Positions 8,358 to 15,905 of a stretch of 64,000 nucleotides of DNA are shown here, piece by piece. A program made the position numbers and the translations under genes. The notes under the pieces were generated by a model. That model was not told the origin of the DNA, did no database searches, and was given only the letters and a program-made list of their open reading frames with translations. Source of the stretch: Pseudolysinimonas_A sp947085045 (GTDB lineage: Bacteria; Actinomycetota; Actinomycetes; Actinomycetales; Microbacteriaceae); assembly GCA_947085045.1 (NCBI GenBank), contig CAMTUU010000001.1, positions 248,001 to 312,000 on the forward strand. The letters are read 5' to 3'. Positions within the stretch are counted from its first letter, which is position 1. Each line of letters starts with the position of its first letter.

Positions 8358-9191
8358 ATGGTGCTTCGCCTCGATCCCGCGCTCCCGCTTCTGTGGCGCA
8401 CCCCGTCGAGCGTGCAGTTCGGGTCGGAGGAACCGGCCGTCGTGCTCGAGGACGTGAGCGAGGGTGAGGACCGGCTCCTGGCGACGCTCGGGGCGGGCAT
8501 CTCCGACACGGGCTACGTGATGCTGGCGCGATCGCTGGACGTCTCGGCGGAGGCCGCCGAGACCCTCCTCGACGCGCTCGCGCCGGTGCTCGTGACGAAG
8601 GCCGCCGAGCCGCTACGGCGCGCCGCGGTGCTGGGCGACTCGCCGCTGGCCCGGACGATCGCGGGCTTGCTCTCGTCGGAGGCGGCTCTCGGTCGGGCGG
8701 AGGAGGCGGCGGTCGTGGTGCTGGTCGCGGACTGGGTGCTGGCCCCCGCCGACCATCTCGCGTGGTTGAACCGGGATGTGCCGCATCTCCCGGTCCTCGT
8801 GTCGGAGAGATCGGTCTCGGTGGGGCCGCTCGTGGAGCCGGGCGACGGGCCGTGCCTGTACTGCGTGCAGCTGGCTCGGCTCGACGCCGACCCGGCCTGG
8901 CTGGCCGTCGCGACGCAGCTGCTCGGCCGGGAGGGGCGCGAGGTGCGCGATCTCGAGCGGGCCGAGGTCGCGGCGTTCGTGACGCGGCGGGTGCTCGGCT
9001 GGCTGGCGGGGTCGCGGGCCCGCGGGCGGGCCTGGCGCGTGGATACCGGCGGGGGCGTCAGGTCCCGGGTGTGGCAGCGGCATCCCGGCTGCCGATGCGG
9101 AGTTCCTGCAGGAACCGACTGGGCTGCCGCTCCGCCGACCGCTGACCACGGCGCGCCCAGGACAACGTCAGCCGTCGGCGCGCCCGCGTGA
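8358..9191 (+). CDS. ThiF-like cyclodehydratase-type protein (TOMM leader-binding family)
   Basis: A 277-residue protein resembling the ThiF/E1-like ocin-partner proteins that bind leader peptides in azol(in)e-modified peptide clusters. Visible traits are a Rossmann-like VLGDSPLARTIAGLL around residue 95, a CxxC in GPCLYCVQL near residue 165 and an HPGCRCG motif near residue 245, where the family binds zinc. No precursor peptide or partner cyclodehydratase lies nearby, and the gene is part of a conserved housekeeping neighbourhood, so a bacteriocin role is doubtful. Its last 134 bases overlap the convergent helicase gene, and the HPxCxC motif is inside the overlap. The start is the ATG after GACGGGC; no ribosome site is obvious. 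Confidence 0.7.
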   Translation: MVLRLDPALPLLWRTPSSVQFGSEEPAVVLEDVSEGEDRLLATLGAGISDTGYVMLARSLDVSAEAAETLLDALAPVLVTKAAEPLRRAAVLGDSPLARTIAGLLSSEAALGRAEEAAVVVLVADWVLAPADHLAWLNRDVPHLPVLVSERSVSVGPLVEPGDGPCLYCVQLARLDADPAWLAVATQLLGREGREVRDLERAEVAAFVTRRVLGWLAGSRARGRAWRVDTGGGVRSRVWQRHPGCRCGVPAGTDWAAAPPTADHGAPRTTSAVGAPA

Positions 9192-10758
9192 TCCCCACGT
9201 AGAAGAGCCGGCGCTCCTCGTCGATCGCCGCGAGCCCGCGCGCGTGCACGACCGGAAGCAGCCCTTCGGCGAGGCCCGCGAGGTAGACCGACTCCCACTC
9301 GAGGCCTTTCGCCGAGTGCAGGGTGCCGAGCACGACGGCGCGCATCGGCAGCTCGCCTTTCGCCTGCTCGCGGTCGTCGAGCTCGGCGGCGAAGCGGGCG
9401 AGGGTGACGTCTTCGGGCGTGCCTTCGGCGAAGCGCACGACGGCATCGAGCCCCGCCCAGTCGTGCGGGCCGAGCTGGGAGTGCGTGCGGTCGACGGTCC
9501 ACCCGGCGGCCCGGGCGGTGTCGGCGATGAAGCCGCGCACCGGATCGTCGGGGAACCGTTGCGCCTGCACGGCGAGCGCCGACGTCACCTTGCGCACCGC
9601 GGGGATCTCGAAGAAGGGGGTGCCGGAGAGCGACCGGGTGACGATTCCGCGGTCGCCGAACGCCGCCTCGAACGCGCGCGCCTGATCGTTGACGCGGTGC
9701 AGGACGGCGATCTGCGCGGGGTCCGTGCCGGACGCCAGTTCGGCGACCACCGCCTCCGCGATGCCGGCCGCCTCGGCCGCGTCGTCGTCGTACGCGACCG
9801 GCTCCGGCACGATCCCCCGCGCGACGGTCGCGGCGCGCAGGTCGAGCGCCCCGGGCCGGCCGCGCATGAGCCGGTTGGCGAGATCGAGCACCTGCGGCGC
9901 CGACCGGTAGTTGCGCTCGAGCCGCACGATCTCGGCCCCCGGGTGGTCGCGCCCGAAGTCGAGTAGGTACGAGCTGGAGGCGCCGGCGAAGGTGTAGATC
10001 GTCTGGTTGGCATCGCCGACGACGCAGAGATCGGTGCGCGCGCCGAGCCATAGCTTCAGCAGCCGGTGCTGGAGCGGCGAGACGTCCTGGAACTCGTCGA
10101 CGACGAAGTGCCGGTACTGCGTGCGCACCCGGTCGCGGGCCACGTGCTCCGAGTCGAGGAGCCCCGACGCGAGCAGCAGCACGTCCTCGAAGTCGATGCG
10201 GCGGCGTTCGTCTTTGAGCTCCTCGTACTGCTGCTGCACGTCGGCGACGGCGTCGGCATCCAGTCCTCGAGGAAGCGGACGGGAGCGGGCCGCCTCCGCA
10301 TAGCGTTCGAGCGAGAGCTCCGAGGTCTTGCGCCACTCGATCTCGCCGGCGACCTCCCGCACGGCGCCCGGCCCGAGCCTGATCTTCGCCCGCTCGCCGG
10401 CCTCGGCGATGGTGCGCGCCTTGTTGTCGAGCAGGCGCGGTGCCGAGCCGCCGACGAGGTCGGGCCAGAAGTAGCCGAGCTGCGCGAGCGCTTCGGCGTG
10501 GAAGGTGCGCACGACGGCGCCCGGAGTGCCGAGCACCCGCAGCCGGTGCCGCAGCTCGCCCGCGGCCTTCGCGGTGAAGGTGAGCGCCAGCAGCGTGCCC
10601 GGGGAGTAGACGCCCTCCTGGATGCCGTGGGCGATCCGGTGCGTGATGGCCCGGGTCTTGCCGGTGCCGGCCCCGGCGAGGATGCAGACCGGGCCCAGCA
10701 GCGTCTCGGCCGCGTGGCGTTGCTCGGCGTCGAGCCCGTCCAGGAGGTCGGTCACCAC
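9058..10758 (-). CDS. ATP-dependent DNA helicase, UvrD2-like (superfamily 1)
   Basis: This 566-residue 3'-5' helicase has Walker A AGAGTGKT at residues 28-35, motif Ia ALTFTAKAAGE, Walker B VDEFQDVSPLQ near 217, motif III VVGDANQTIYTFAGA, a KGLEWESV motif and the final VGITRARRRLTLSWAR near residue 535. It is shorter than mycobacterial UvrD2, apparently lacking the C-terminal HRDC domain and zinc-binding tail. It should act in DNA repair or replication restart. Translation begins at a GTG after an AGGAG site, 10 bases after nudC ends, so the two are probably co-transcribed. Its 3' end overlaps the ThiF-like gene on the opposite strand. Confidence 0.9.
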   Translation of the reverse strand: MVTDLLDGLDAEQRHAAETLLGPVCILAGAGTGKTRAITHRIAHGIQEGVYSPGTLLALTFTAKAAGELRHRLRVLGTPGAVVRTFHAEALAQLGYFWPDLVGGSAPRLLDNKARTIAEAGERAKIRLGPGAVREVAGEIEWRKTSELSLERYAEAARSRPLPRGLDADAVADVQQQYEELKDERRRIDFEDVLLLASGLLDSEHVARDRVRTQYRHFVVDEFQDVSPLQHRLLKLWLGARTDLCVVGDANQTIYTFAGASSSYLLDFGRDHPGAEIVRLERNYRSAPQVLDLANRLMRGRPGALDLRAATVARGIVPEPVAYDDDAAEAAGIAEAVVAELASGTDPAQIAVLHRVNDQARAFEAAFGDRGIVTRSLSGTPFFEIPAVRKVTSALAVQAQRFPDDPVRGFIADTARAAGWTVDRTHSQLGPHDWAGLDAVVRFAEGTPEDVTLARFAAELDDREQAKGELPMRAVVLGTLHSAKGLEWESVYLAGLAEGLLPVVHARGLAAIDEERRLFYVGITRARRRLTLSWARRGQRSAERQPSRFLQELRIGSRDAAATPGT

Positions 10759-10768
10759 TGCGCTGCTC

Positions 10769-11761
10769 CTACCACTGGCGGGCCCCGTCGGGAATCTCTC
10801 CCCCGTACCAGTGCTCGATGATCGCGCGGGCGATCGAGGTGGGTCCGGGCAGGATCACGTCGCCGGCATCCACCGCGGTGCTCAGTTCGTCGCGGGTGAA
10901 CCAGCGCAACGCGACGATCTCCTCGCCGTCGGGCTGTCCGGTGACGTCGGTGCCGGGCACGACCCGCGCGACGAAGCCGACCATGAGGGAGGCCGGGAAC
11001 GGCCAGGGCTGACTGCCGAGATAGTGCGGCTGCTCGACCCGCACCCCCGACTCCTCGAACACCTCGCGGACGACGGCGGCTTCGAGCGACTCCCCCGGCT
11101 CGACGAACCCGGCGAGCAGCGAGAAGCGCTTGGCCTCCCACATCGCGTTGGAGCCGAGCAGCAGCCGGTCGTCGGTATCCAGCACTCCGACGATGATCGC
11201 GGCGTCGGTGCGCGGAAAATACTGTTTGCCGTTCTCGTCCTGGCGCACCCAGCCGGCCTGCTCGGGAACCGTCTCCCCGCCGGCGAGCGGTGAGAACCGC
11301 GCGACCGAATGCCAGTTCAGGATGCCGAGCGCCTGCGTGAACAGCCCGGCGTCGCGCTCGTCGAGCCGATGCCCGATGCTCCGGAGATCGCCCCACTGGG
11401 CGGCACCCTCCGGCACGTCGTCGAGCTCGTCGAATCCGCGGACGTCGTCGACGGCCAGCGCGACGATCGGCGTGCCCTCGGGGATGTCGCCGGCGGGAGC
11501 CGTGGTGCGCCCGAGGTAGACGGCGAGCGCCGCCTGCGGCACGATCGACGGCGGCAGGAGGGCCAGGGTCGTCGCGGTGGCGAGCAGGGCCCTGCCTTCG
11601 TGCAGCACGATCGCCCGGGTGCGCGCGTCTTCCAGGAGCGCGTCGATGCCGCCGGCACGGCCGAGGTGGTCCCGGTCGAGAGCCGCACGGGCGAGCGGGA
11701 GCCGCTCGGAGAACCTCGGGAGCTCCGCTGAGAAGGAACCGGACGCGGGAGTGTCGGACAT
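10769..11761 (-). CDS. nudC: NAD+ diphosphatase (NudC), zinc-ribbon cysteines missing
   Basis: This 330-residue Nudix hydrolase would cut NAD(H) to NMN(H) and AMP and may remove NAD caps from RNA. The Nudix box is intact (GFVEPGESLEAA...REVFEESGV, near residues 225-247). It is followed by SQPWPFPAS, the signature that separates NudC from other Nudix enzymes. The segment that forms a four-Cys zinc ribbon in E. coli NudC is recognisable by position (FSPLAGGETVPEQAGWVRQD) but contains none of the four cysteines. A GGGAGGAG ribosome site supports the start. It lies upstream of the helicase gene and diverges from the phosphotransferase gene. Confidence 0.92.
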   Translation of the reverse strand: MSDTPASGSFSAELPRFSERLPLARAALDRDHLGRAGGIDALLEDARTRAIVLHEGRALLATATTLALLPPSIVPQAALAVYLGRTTAPAGDIPEGTPIVALAVDDVRGFDELDDVPEGAAQWGDLRSIGHRLDERDAGLFTQALGILNWHSVARFSPLAGGETVPEQAGWVRQDENGKQYFPRTDAAIIVGVLDTDDRLLLGSNAMWEAKRFSLLAGFVEPGESLEAAVVREVFEESGVRVEQPHYLGSQPWPFPASLMVGFVARVVPGTDVTGQPDGEEIVALRWFTRDELSTAVDAGDVILPGPTSIARAIIEHWYGGEIPDGARQW

Positions 11762-11783
11762 CCGTACTCCTCCCGGGCCGACC

Positions 11784-11789
11784 TACCCT
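11784..11789 (+). promoter_or_regulatory. -10 box (TACCCT) for a leaderless transcript
   Basis: TACCCT lies six bases before the ATG at 11796 with no ribosome site between. Confidence 0.5.
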
Positions 11790-11795
11790 GTCGAC

Positions 11796-12779
11796 ATGGC
11801 CCGATCCCATCTCACTCTAGCGGCGCTCGCCACGTCCGCCGTGGCGGGTCTCGACATCGCCGGGGCCCAGCCGTTCGGCTCCCCCGGCGGCGACTTCGAC
11901 GCCGCCATCCTCACCGGCAAGGACGGCAGGCACTGGATCGTGCGGGTGCCGCGTTCCGAGCGCGCCGAGGCGGAGCAGTCCGCCGACCTCATCGCCCTGC
12001 GGGCACTCAGCGCCGGGGTGCGGGCGCGTCTGCCGTTCACCGTCTCGACCTTCGCGGGGCAGGTGCCGGTCGACGGCACCCGGGCCGTCGTGTCGGAGTT
12101 CGTCTACGGATCCAAGGTGCCGCTCGGCGCCATGAGCCTCGAGCTCGCGGCTTCCATCGGCTCGGCGATCGCCGCCATCCACGTCCTGCCGCCGAATCTG
12201 GTGATCGACGCCGGTCTGCCGTCGCACTCCCCCGTGGAGGCGCTGCGCAGCGTCGTCGCCGTGATGGACCGTGCCGCGGCGACCGGTCTCGTGCCCGCCG
12301 CCCTGCTCAGCCGCTGGGAGCGCGCGAGCGAGGAACCGACCCTCTGGCAGTTCACGCCGTCGGTGATCAACGGCGCCCTCGGCTCCGACTCGTTCCTGTC
12401 GGCGAACGACGAAGTCACCGGGATGCTCGGCTGGCACGCCTTGCGCGTCGGCGACCCGGCCTCCGATCTGCAGTGGCTCGCCGCGGCCGGCGATGACGTC
12501 GCCGACGCCGCGTTCGCCGCCTACGCTCACACCCGCGGCAACGTCGACCGGCAGGTGCGTCAGCGTGCGGCGCTGCTGTCGGAGCTCGAGGTCGCCCGCT
12601 GGCTGCTGCACGGCACCGAGACCCACTCGACCGACATTGTCGACGACGCAGTCGGGATGCTGTCCGCCCTCGTCGACGAGACGCACAAGGACCTGATGAA
12701 CCCGATCGGCGGACCCACCGTGCCGCTCGGCGTCGACGAGGTCGAGCAGCTGCTGGAACGCACCTCCCGCATCCACTGA
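11796..12779 (+). CDS. Phosphotransferase-family (APH-like) protein
   Basis: A 327-residue protein with the aminoglycoside/macrolide phosphotransferase-like kinase fold. The N-lobe has DAAILTGKDGRHWIVRVPRSE near residues 30-50, where the ATP-binding lysine is replaced by a short basic stretch. The C-lobe shows AIHVLPPNLV and a TPSVINGALGSDSFL segment where classical APH enzymes have HGDLHPGN. The catalytic Asp and Asn are therefore not in their usual form, so kinase activity is doubtful. It is conserved beside nudC and uvrD2 in related genomes, which argues for a housekeeping role and against antibiotic resistance. Confidence 0.7.
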   Translation: MARSHLTLAALATSAVAGLDIAGAQPFGSPGGDFDAAILTGKDGRHWIVRVPRSERAEAEQSADLIALRALSAGVRARLPFTVSTFAGQVPVDGTRAVVSEFVYGSKVPLGAMSLELAASIGSAIAAIHVLPPNLVIDAGLPSHSPVEALRSVVAVMDRAAATGLVPAALLSRWERASEEPTLWQFTPSVINGALGSDSFLSANDEVTGMLGWHALRVGDPASDLQWLAAAGDDVADAAFAAYAHTRGNVDRQVRQRAALLSELEVARWLLHGTETHSTDIVDDAVGMLSALVDETHKDLMNPIGGPTVPLGVDEVEQLLERTSRIH

Positions 12780-12859
12780 CTTCGGCTGGTCCGCTGTCTG
12801 CGCATTGGCCCGCGAGATTCTGGTCGGCACGATTCGCAAACCGCGGACGAACGCGGGGT

Positions 12860-13279
12860 TCAGACCTCCGCGAGGGCGTCGAGGGCGGCCCGCCAGCCGA
12901 GCGACGCGCACCCCGCCCGAAGCGGGTAGCGGCCGATGCCGGCGAATGCTTCGAGATCCTCGAGCGACGGGTCGGCCGAGGCGTCGGCGTCGAGGGTCGC
13001 GAGGTAGCGGTCGGCGAGCCCGCGGAACCCGGCGACGTCGAGTCCCGGCACCGCGGCGGAGAGGGCGGATGCCGCGGCTGTCGACACGACGCAGCCGTGG
13101 CCCTCCCAGCGCAGAGCGCCGATCGCATCGCCGTCGAACACGAGCCGCACGGTGACCTCGTCGCCGCAGGCCGGCGAACGCCGATGGGCTTCGAGACCGC
13201 GGACATCGCCGAGCCCCGCACCGACCCGGGTGTTGGCGAGCTCCTCGATGAGCGCCGACCGATCCGCCTCGGCGAGCAT
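12860..13279 (-). CDS. SufU/IscU-like scaffold protein in a ureide operon
   Basis: A 139-residue protein of the IscU/SufU fold. The three ligand cysteines of the family are present in context: Cys in SPACGDE near residue 37 (with the Asp two residues on, typical of SufU), Cys in GHGCVVSTAAAS near 63, and Cys in RAGCASLGWRA near 125. SufU relays sulfur from SufS or scaffolds Fe-S clusters. The ATG overlaps the stop of the allantoate amidohydrolase gene (ATGA), so it is translationally coupled to ureide breakdown, not to a suf operon. It may serve an Fe-S enzyme such as xanthine dehydrogenase, but that link is inferred. Confidence 0.78.
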   Translation of the reverse strand: MLAEADRSALIEELANTRVGAGLGDVRGLEAHRRSPACGDEVTVRLVFDGDAIGALRWEGHGCVVSTAAASALSAAVPGLDVAGFRGLADRYLATLDADASADPSLEDLEAFAGIGRYPLRAGCASLGWRAALDALAEV

Positions 13280-14502
13280 CAGCGGTGCTGGTCCGCCAGC
13301 GCACGCACGGCGGCTTCGAACGCGTCGATCGCCGCGGCGACGTCGTCTTCGCGCACCGACTCGTCGGCGTGGTGGCTGATGCCGCCCGCGCAGCGCACGA
13401 ACAGGATCCCGATCTCGGTGAGTTCGGCGACCGCCATCGCGTCGTGCCCGGCGATGCTCACCAGGTCGACCGGGTCGGCGTCGCCCGTGGAGCGGATGCC
13501 GGCGGCGATGGCATCCCGCAACGACCGGGCGCACGGCGCCTCGGGCGCGACATGGGTGGAGACGACCTCGAGGTCGAGGCCGCGCTCGACGGCGATGCGC
13601 TGCAGCTCGTGCCGGATGAGACCCCAGGTCGCGTCACGGCCGGTGGCGGTGCCGTCCCGGAGGTCGAGACTGAACTCGGCGAATCCGGGGATGACGTTGA
13701 CGGCATCCGGTTCGACGCGGATGCGACCGACCGTCGCGGGGCTCCCCTGGTCTTGGGCGATGCGCTCGATCGCGACGATCGCCTCGCTCGCGCCGAGGAG
13801 CGCGTCGTGCCGCAGCTCCCACGGGGTCGCGGCGTGCCGGGCCTCGCCGAGGTAGGAGATCATCCGCCGCTCCGCTGCCGCGATGGTGGTCACGATTCCG
13901 AGCGCGCGGTCGAGGGCCTCGAGCCGCGGACCCTGCTCGATGTGGCACTCGAGGTAGCCGAGCACCGACCCCGCGGGCCGCGCCGCCGAGGCGATGTTCT
14001 CGGGGATCAGCCCGAACGTCGTCGCCGCATCCCGCAGCGAGACGCCGTCGACATCGTGCAGGTCGAGCCAGGAATCCTTCCAGCCGCCGGCGAGCGCGCG
14101 CGATCCGAGCAGCGTCGCCCCGAAGCGGGTGCCCTCCTCGTCGCCGAACGCGACCACTTCGAGGGCGAACGGCAGGTCGGCATCCCGCAGCCGGTCGGCG
14201 ACCTCGATCGCGACGAGCACCCCGAGGATGCCGTCGTACCGCCCGGCTCCCGGAACGGTGTCGAGATGCGAGCCGAGCAACAGCGCAGGGCGGTCGTCGT
14301 CATCCACGAGCCGGCGCCCGCACACGTTGGCGGCGGCGTCGGGCCACGAGCGCAGCCCGGCCTCCCGCATCCAGGCGGCCGCGATCACATTCACCCGGGA
14401 CTGCTCGGGCGTGAGGTACGCGCGCAGGATGCCGTCGTCCCACGCCGAGTGGGTGGCGAGTTCGTCGGCGCGGGCGAGGACCCGGGCGGCAGCGCTCCTC
14501 AC
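13279..14502 (-). CDS. allC: Allantoate amidohydrolase (M20 family)
   Basis: This 407-residue dizinc amidohydrolase hydrolyses allantoate to ureidoglycine, CO2 and ammonia. M20 metal ligands are visible: His and Asp in GSHLDTVPGAGRYDG (about 75-90), the Glu pair in GDEEGTRFG near 120, His in ECHIEQGP near 185 and the late His in GGISHHADE near 375. N-carbamoyl-L-amino acid hydrolases share this fold, so substrate choice rests on the adjacent PucG-type aminotransferase, the next ureide-pathway enzyme. The GTG at 14502 overlaps the upstream stop (GTGA), giving the expected family length. Confidence 0.85.
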   Translation of the reverse strand: MRSAAARVLARADELATHSAWDDGILRAYLTPEQSRVNVIAAAWMREAGLRSWPDAAANVCGRRLVDDDDRPALLLGSHLDTVPGAGRYDGILGVLVAIEVADRLRDADLPFALEVVAFGDEEGTRFGATLLGSRALAGGWKDSWLDLHDVDGVSLRDAATTFGLIPENIASAARPAGSVLGYLECHIEQGPRLEALDRALGIVTTIAAAERRMISYLGEARHAATPWELRHDALLGASEAIVAIERIAQDQGSPATVGRIRVEPDAVNVIPGFAEFSLDLRDGTATGRDATWGLIRHELQRIAVERGLDLEVVSTHVAPEAPCARSLRDAIAAGIRSTGDADPVDLVSIAGHDAMAVAELTEIGILFVRCAGGISHHADESVREDDVAAAIDAFEAAVRALADQHR

Positions 14503-15713
14503 GCGTAGCTCGCGAGAGCGGCGTCGGTGCCGGCACCGAGCGTCACGGGGGCGCCCGCCCGGCGCAGCACCTGCTCGAGCGCCGCGAGGGTGGTGAGCAC
14601 GGCATCCTTGCGGGCGTTGTAGCCCATGACCCCGATGCGCCACACCTTGCCGTGCAGCGGCCCGAACGACGTGCCGATCTCGATCCCGTAATCGGACAGC
14701 AGGGTCGTGCGCACGCCGTCGGGGTCGACGCCCGACGGGATGTACACGCCGATGACGTTGTTCATGCGCACGCTCTGGTCGCCGAAGAGTTCCAGCCCGG
14801 TGGCGACGAGTCCCGCCGTCATCGCGGCGCCGTGCACGCGGTGACGCTCGACCGCCGCCGCCATGCCCTCCTCGATCAGGATGCGCGCGCACTCGCGGGC
14901 GCCGTAGAGCATCGTCGTCGCCTCGGTGTGGTGGTTGAGGCGCTTCGGACCCCAGTAGTCGAGGATCTGCGCCAGGTCGAAGTAGTTGCTGCGGATCGGC
15001 TGCGCCAGCACCGGGTCGCCCTCCGAGCGGATGCCCGCTTCCACCGACTTGCGGGCCTCGATGATCGCCACCGCCTGCGCCGACAGCGTGATCGGCGAGG
15101 AACCCGACGGCCCGGCCAGGCACTTCTGCAGACCCGAGGTGGCGGCATCCACTCCCCACTCGTCCGCGAGGAAGGTGTTGCCCGCGAGGCTCGCCGTGGT
15201 GTCGGTGTAGAGCAGGGCGCCGTGCTTCGCGGCGAGCGAGCCGATCTCGTCGAGCGGCTGGGCGACGGTCGTGGAGGTGTCGCCGTGCACGATCGCGAGC
15301 ACCTTGGGCTTCACGTCCTTCAGCGCCGCCTCGATCTCGGCCGGCGTGTAGACCGTGCCCCACTCGCGTTCGAGCACGTGCACCTCGGCGCCGCAGCGCT
15401 CGGCGATCTCACGCAGGAGGTGCCCGAAGCGCCCGAAGATCGGCACGAGCACCTTGTCGCCGGGCTCGAGCAGGCTGACCAGGGCCGCCTCGATGCCCGC
15501 GCGGGCCGTGCCGTCGACGAGCAACGTCGCCTCGTTGCGGGTCTCGAACACCCCGCGGAACAGCTCCTGCGTCTCGGCCATGTACCCGGTCATGGCCGGG
15601 TCGTACTGGCCGACCAGCTGCGCCGACATCGCCCGGAGCACCCGCGGGTCGGCGTTGATCGGCCCGGGACCCATGAGGAGGCGGGCGGGCGGGTCGATCT
15701 GCTGAGCGGTCAC
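14499..15713 (-). CDS. pucG: Ureidoglycine/alanine-glyoxylate aminotransferase (PucG type)
   Basis: A 404-residue class V PLP aminotransferase. The Schiff-base lysine is in TSGLQKCLAGPSGS near residue 198, and the start RLLMGPGPINADPRVL is typical of the serine-pyruvate/alanine-glyoxylate group. In ureide pathways PucG moves the amino group of S-ureidoglycine to glyoxylate, giving oxalurate and glycine. The overlap with the allantoate amidohydrolase gene supports that role over simple photorespiration-type transamination. It is first in a three-gene operon. A GTG start at 15713 is used; a shorter start at the internal ATG near 15674 would remove conserved residues. Confidence 0.85.
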   Translation of the reverse strand: MTAQQIDPPARLLMGPGPINADPRVLRAMSAQLVGQYDPAMTGYMAETQELFRGVFETRNEATLLVDGTARAGIEAALVSLLEPGDKVLVPIFGRFGHLLREIAERCGAEVHVLEREWGTVYTPAEIEAALKDVKPKVLAIVHGDTSTTVAQPLDEIGSLAAKHGALLYTDTTASLAGNTFLADEWGVDAATSGLQKCLAGPSGSSPITLSAQAVAIIEARKSVEAGIRSEGDPVLAQPIRSNYFDLAQILDYWGPKRLNHHTEATTMLYGARECARILIEEGMAAAVERHRVHGAAMTAGLVATGLELFGDQSVRMNNVIGVYIPSGVDPDGVRTTLLSDYGIEIGTSFGPLHGKVWRIGVMGYNARKDAVLTTLAALEQVLRRAGAPVTLGAGTDAALASYA

Positions 15714-15823
15714 CGATTCAGGATGCCACGCGCGCGTTTCGACGGGATGACGCCAATCGCCGATCCCTGGATGAGCAGCCGGTACCTATGCCCGCGCCGA
15801 CGTCGCGCGCGACGGTCGCTCGC

Positions 15824-15905
15824 ATGTCGGGTCTCACCCGGGTCACTGTTCCCACCGCCGTGCTCGCGGCACTCCTCGCCCTCGCCGGATGCGCCCCGGG
15901 GGCTA
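15824..15905 (+). pseudogene. Lipoprotein signal-peptide remnant
   Basis: From the ATG at 15824 the plus strand encodes a textbook lipoprotein signal: Arg near the start, the hydrophobic run VTVPTAVLAALLALAGC with lipobox LAGC, then APGA. After about 27 residues the frame runs into the antisense of the amidase 3' end and becomes Arg/Pro-rich nonsense. The body of the lipoprotein is missing, so this looks like a gene cut off by a rearrangement. An upstream ATG at 15788 in the same frame is possible. A chance resemblance is not excluded. Confidence 0.5.

Noticed and set aside
8358..9191. Azole-modified bacteriocin cluster
   Set aside because: No precursor peptide, dehydrogenase or YcaO gene nearby; only the ThiF-like protein is present.
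11796..12779. Antibiotic (macrolide or aminoglycoside) resistance kinase
   Set aside because: The catalytic HGDxxxxN motif is not conserved and the gene lies in a housekeeping neighbourhood.
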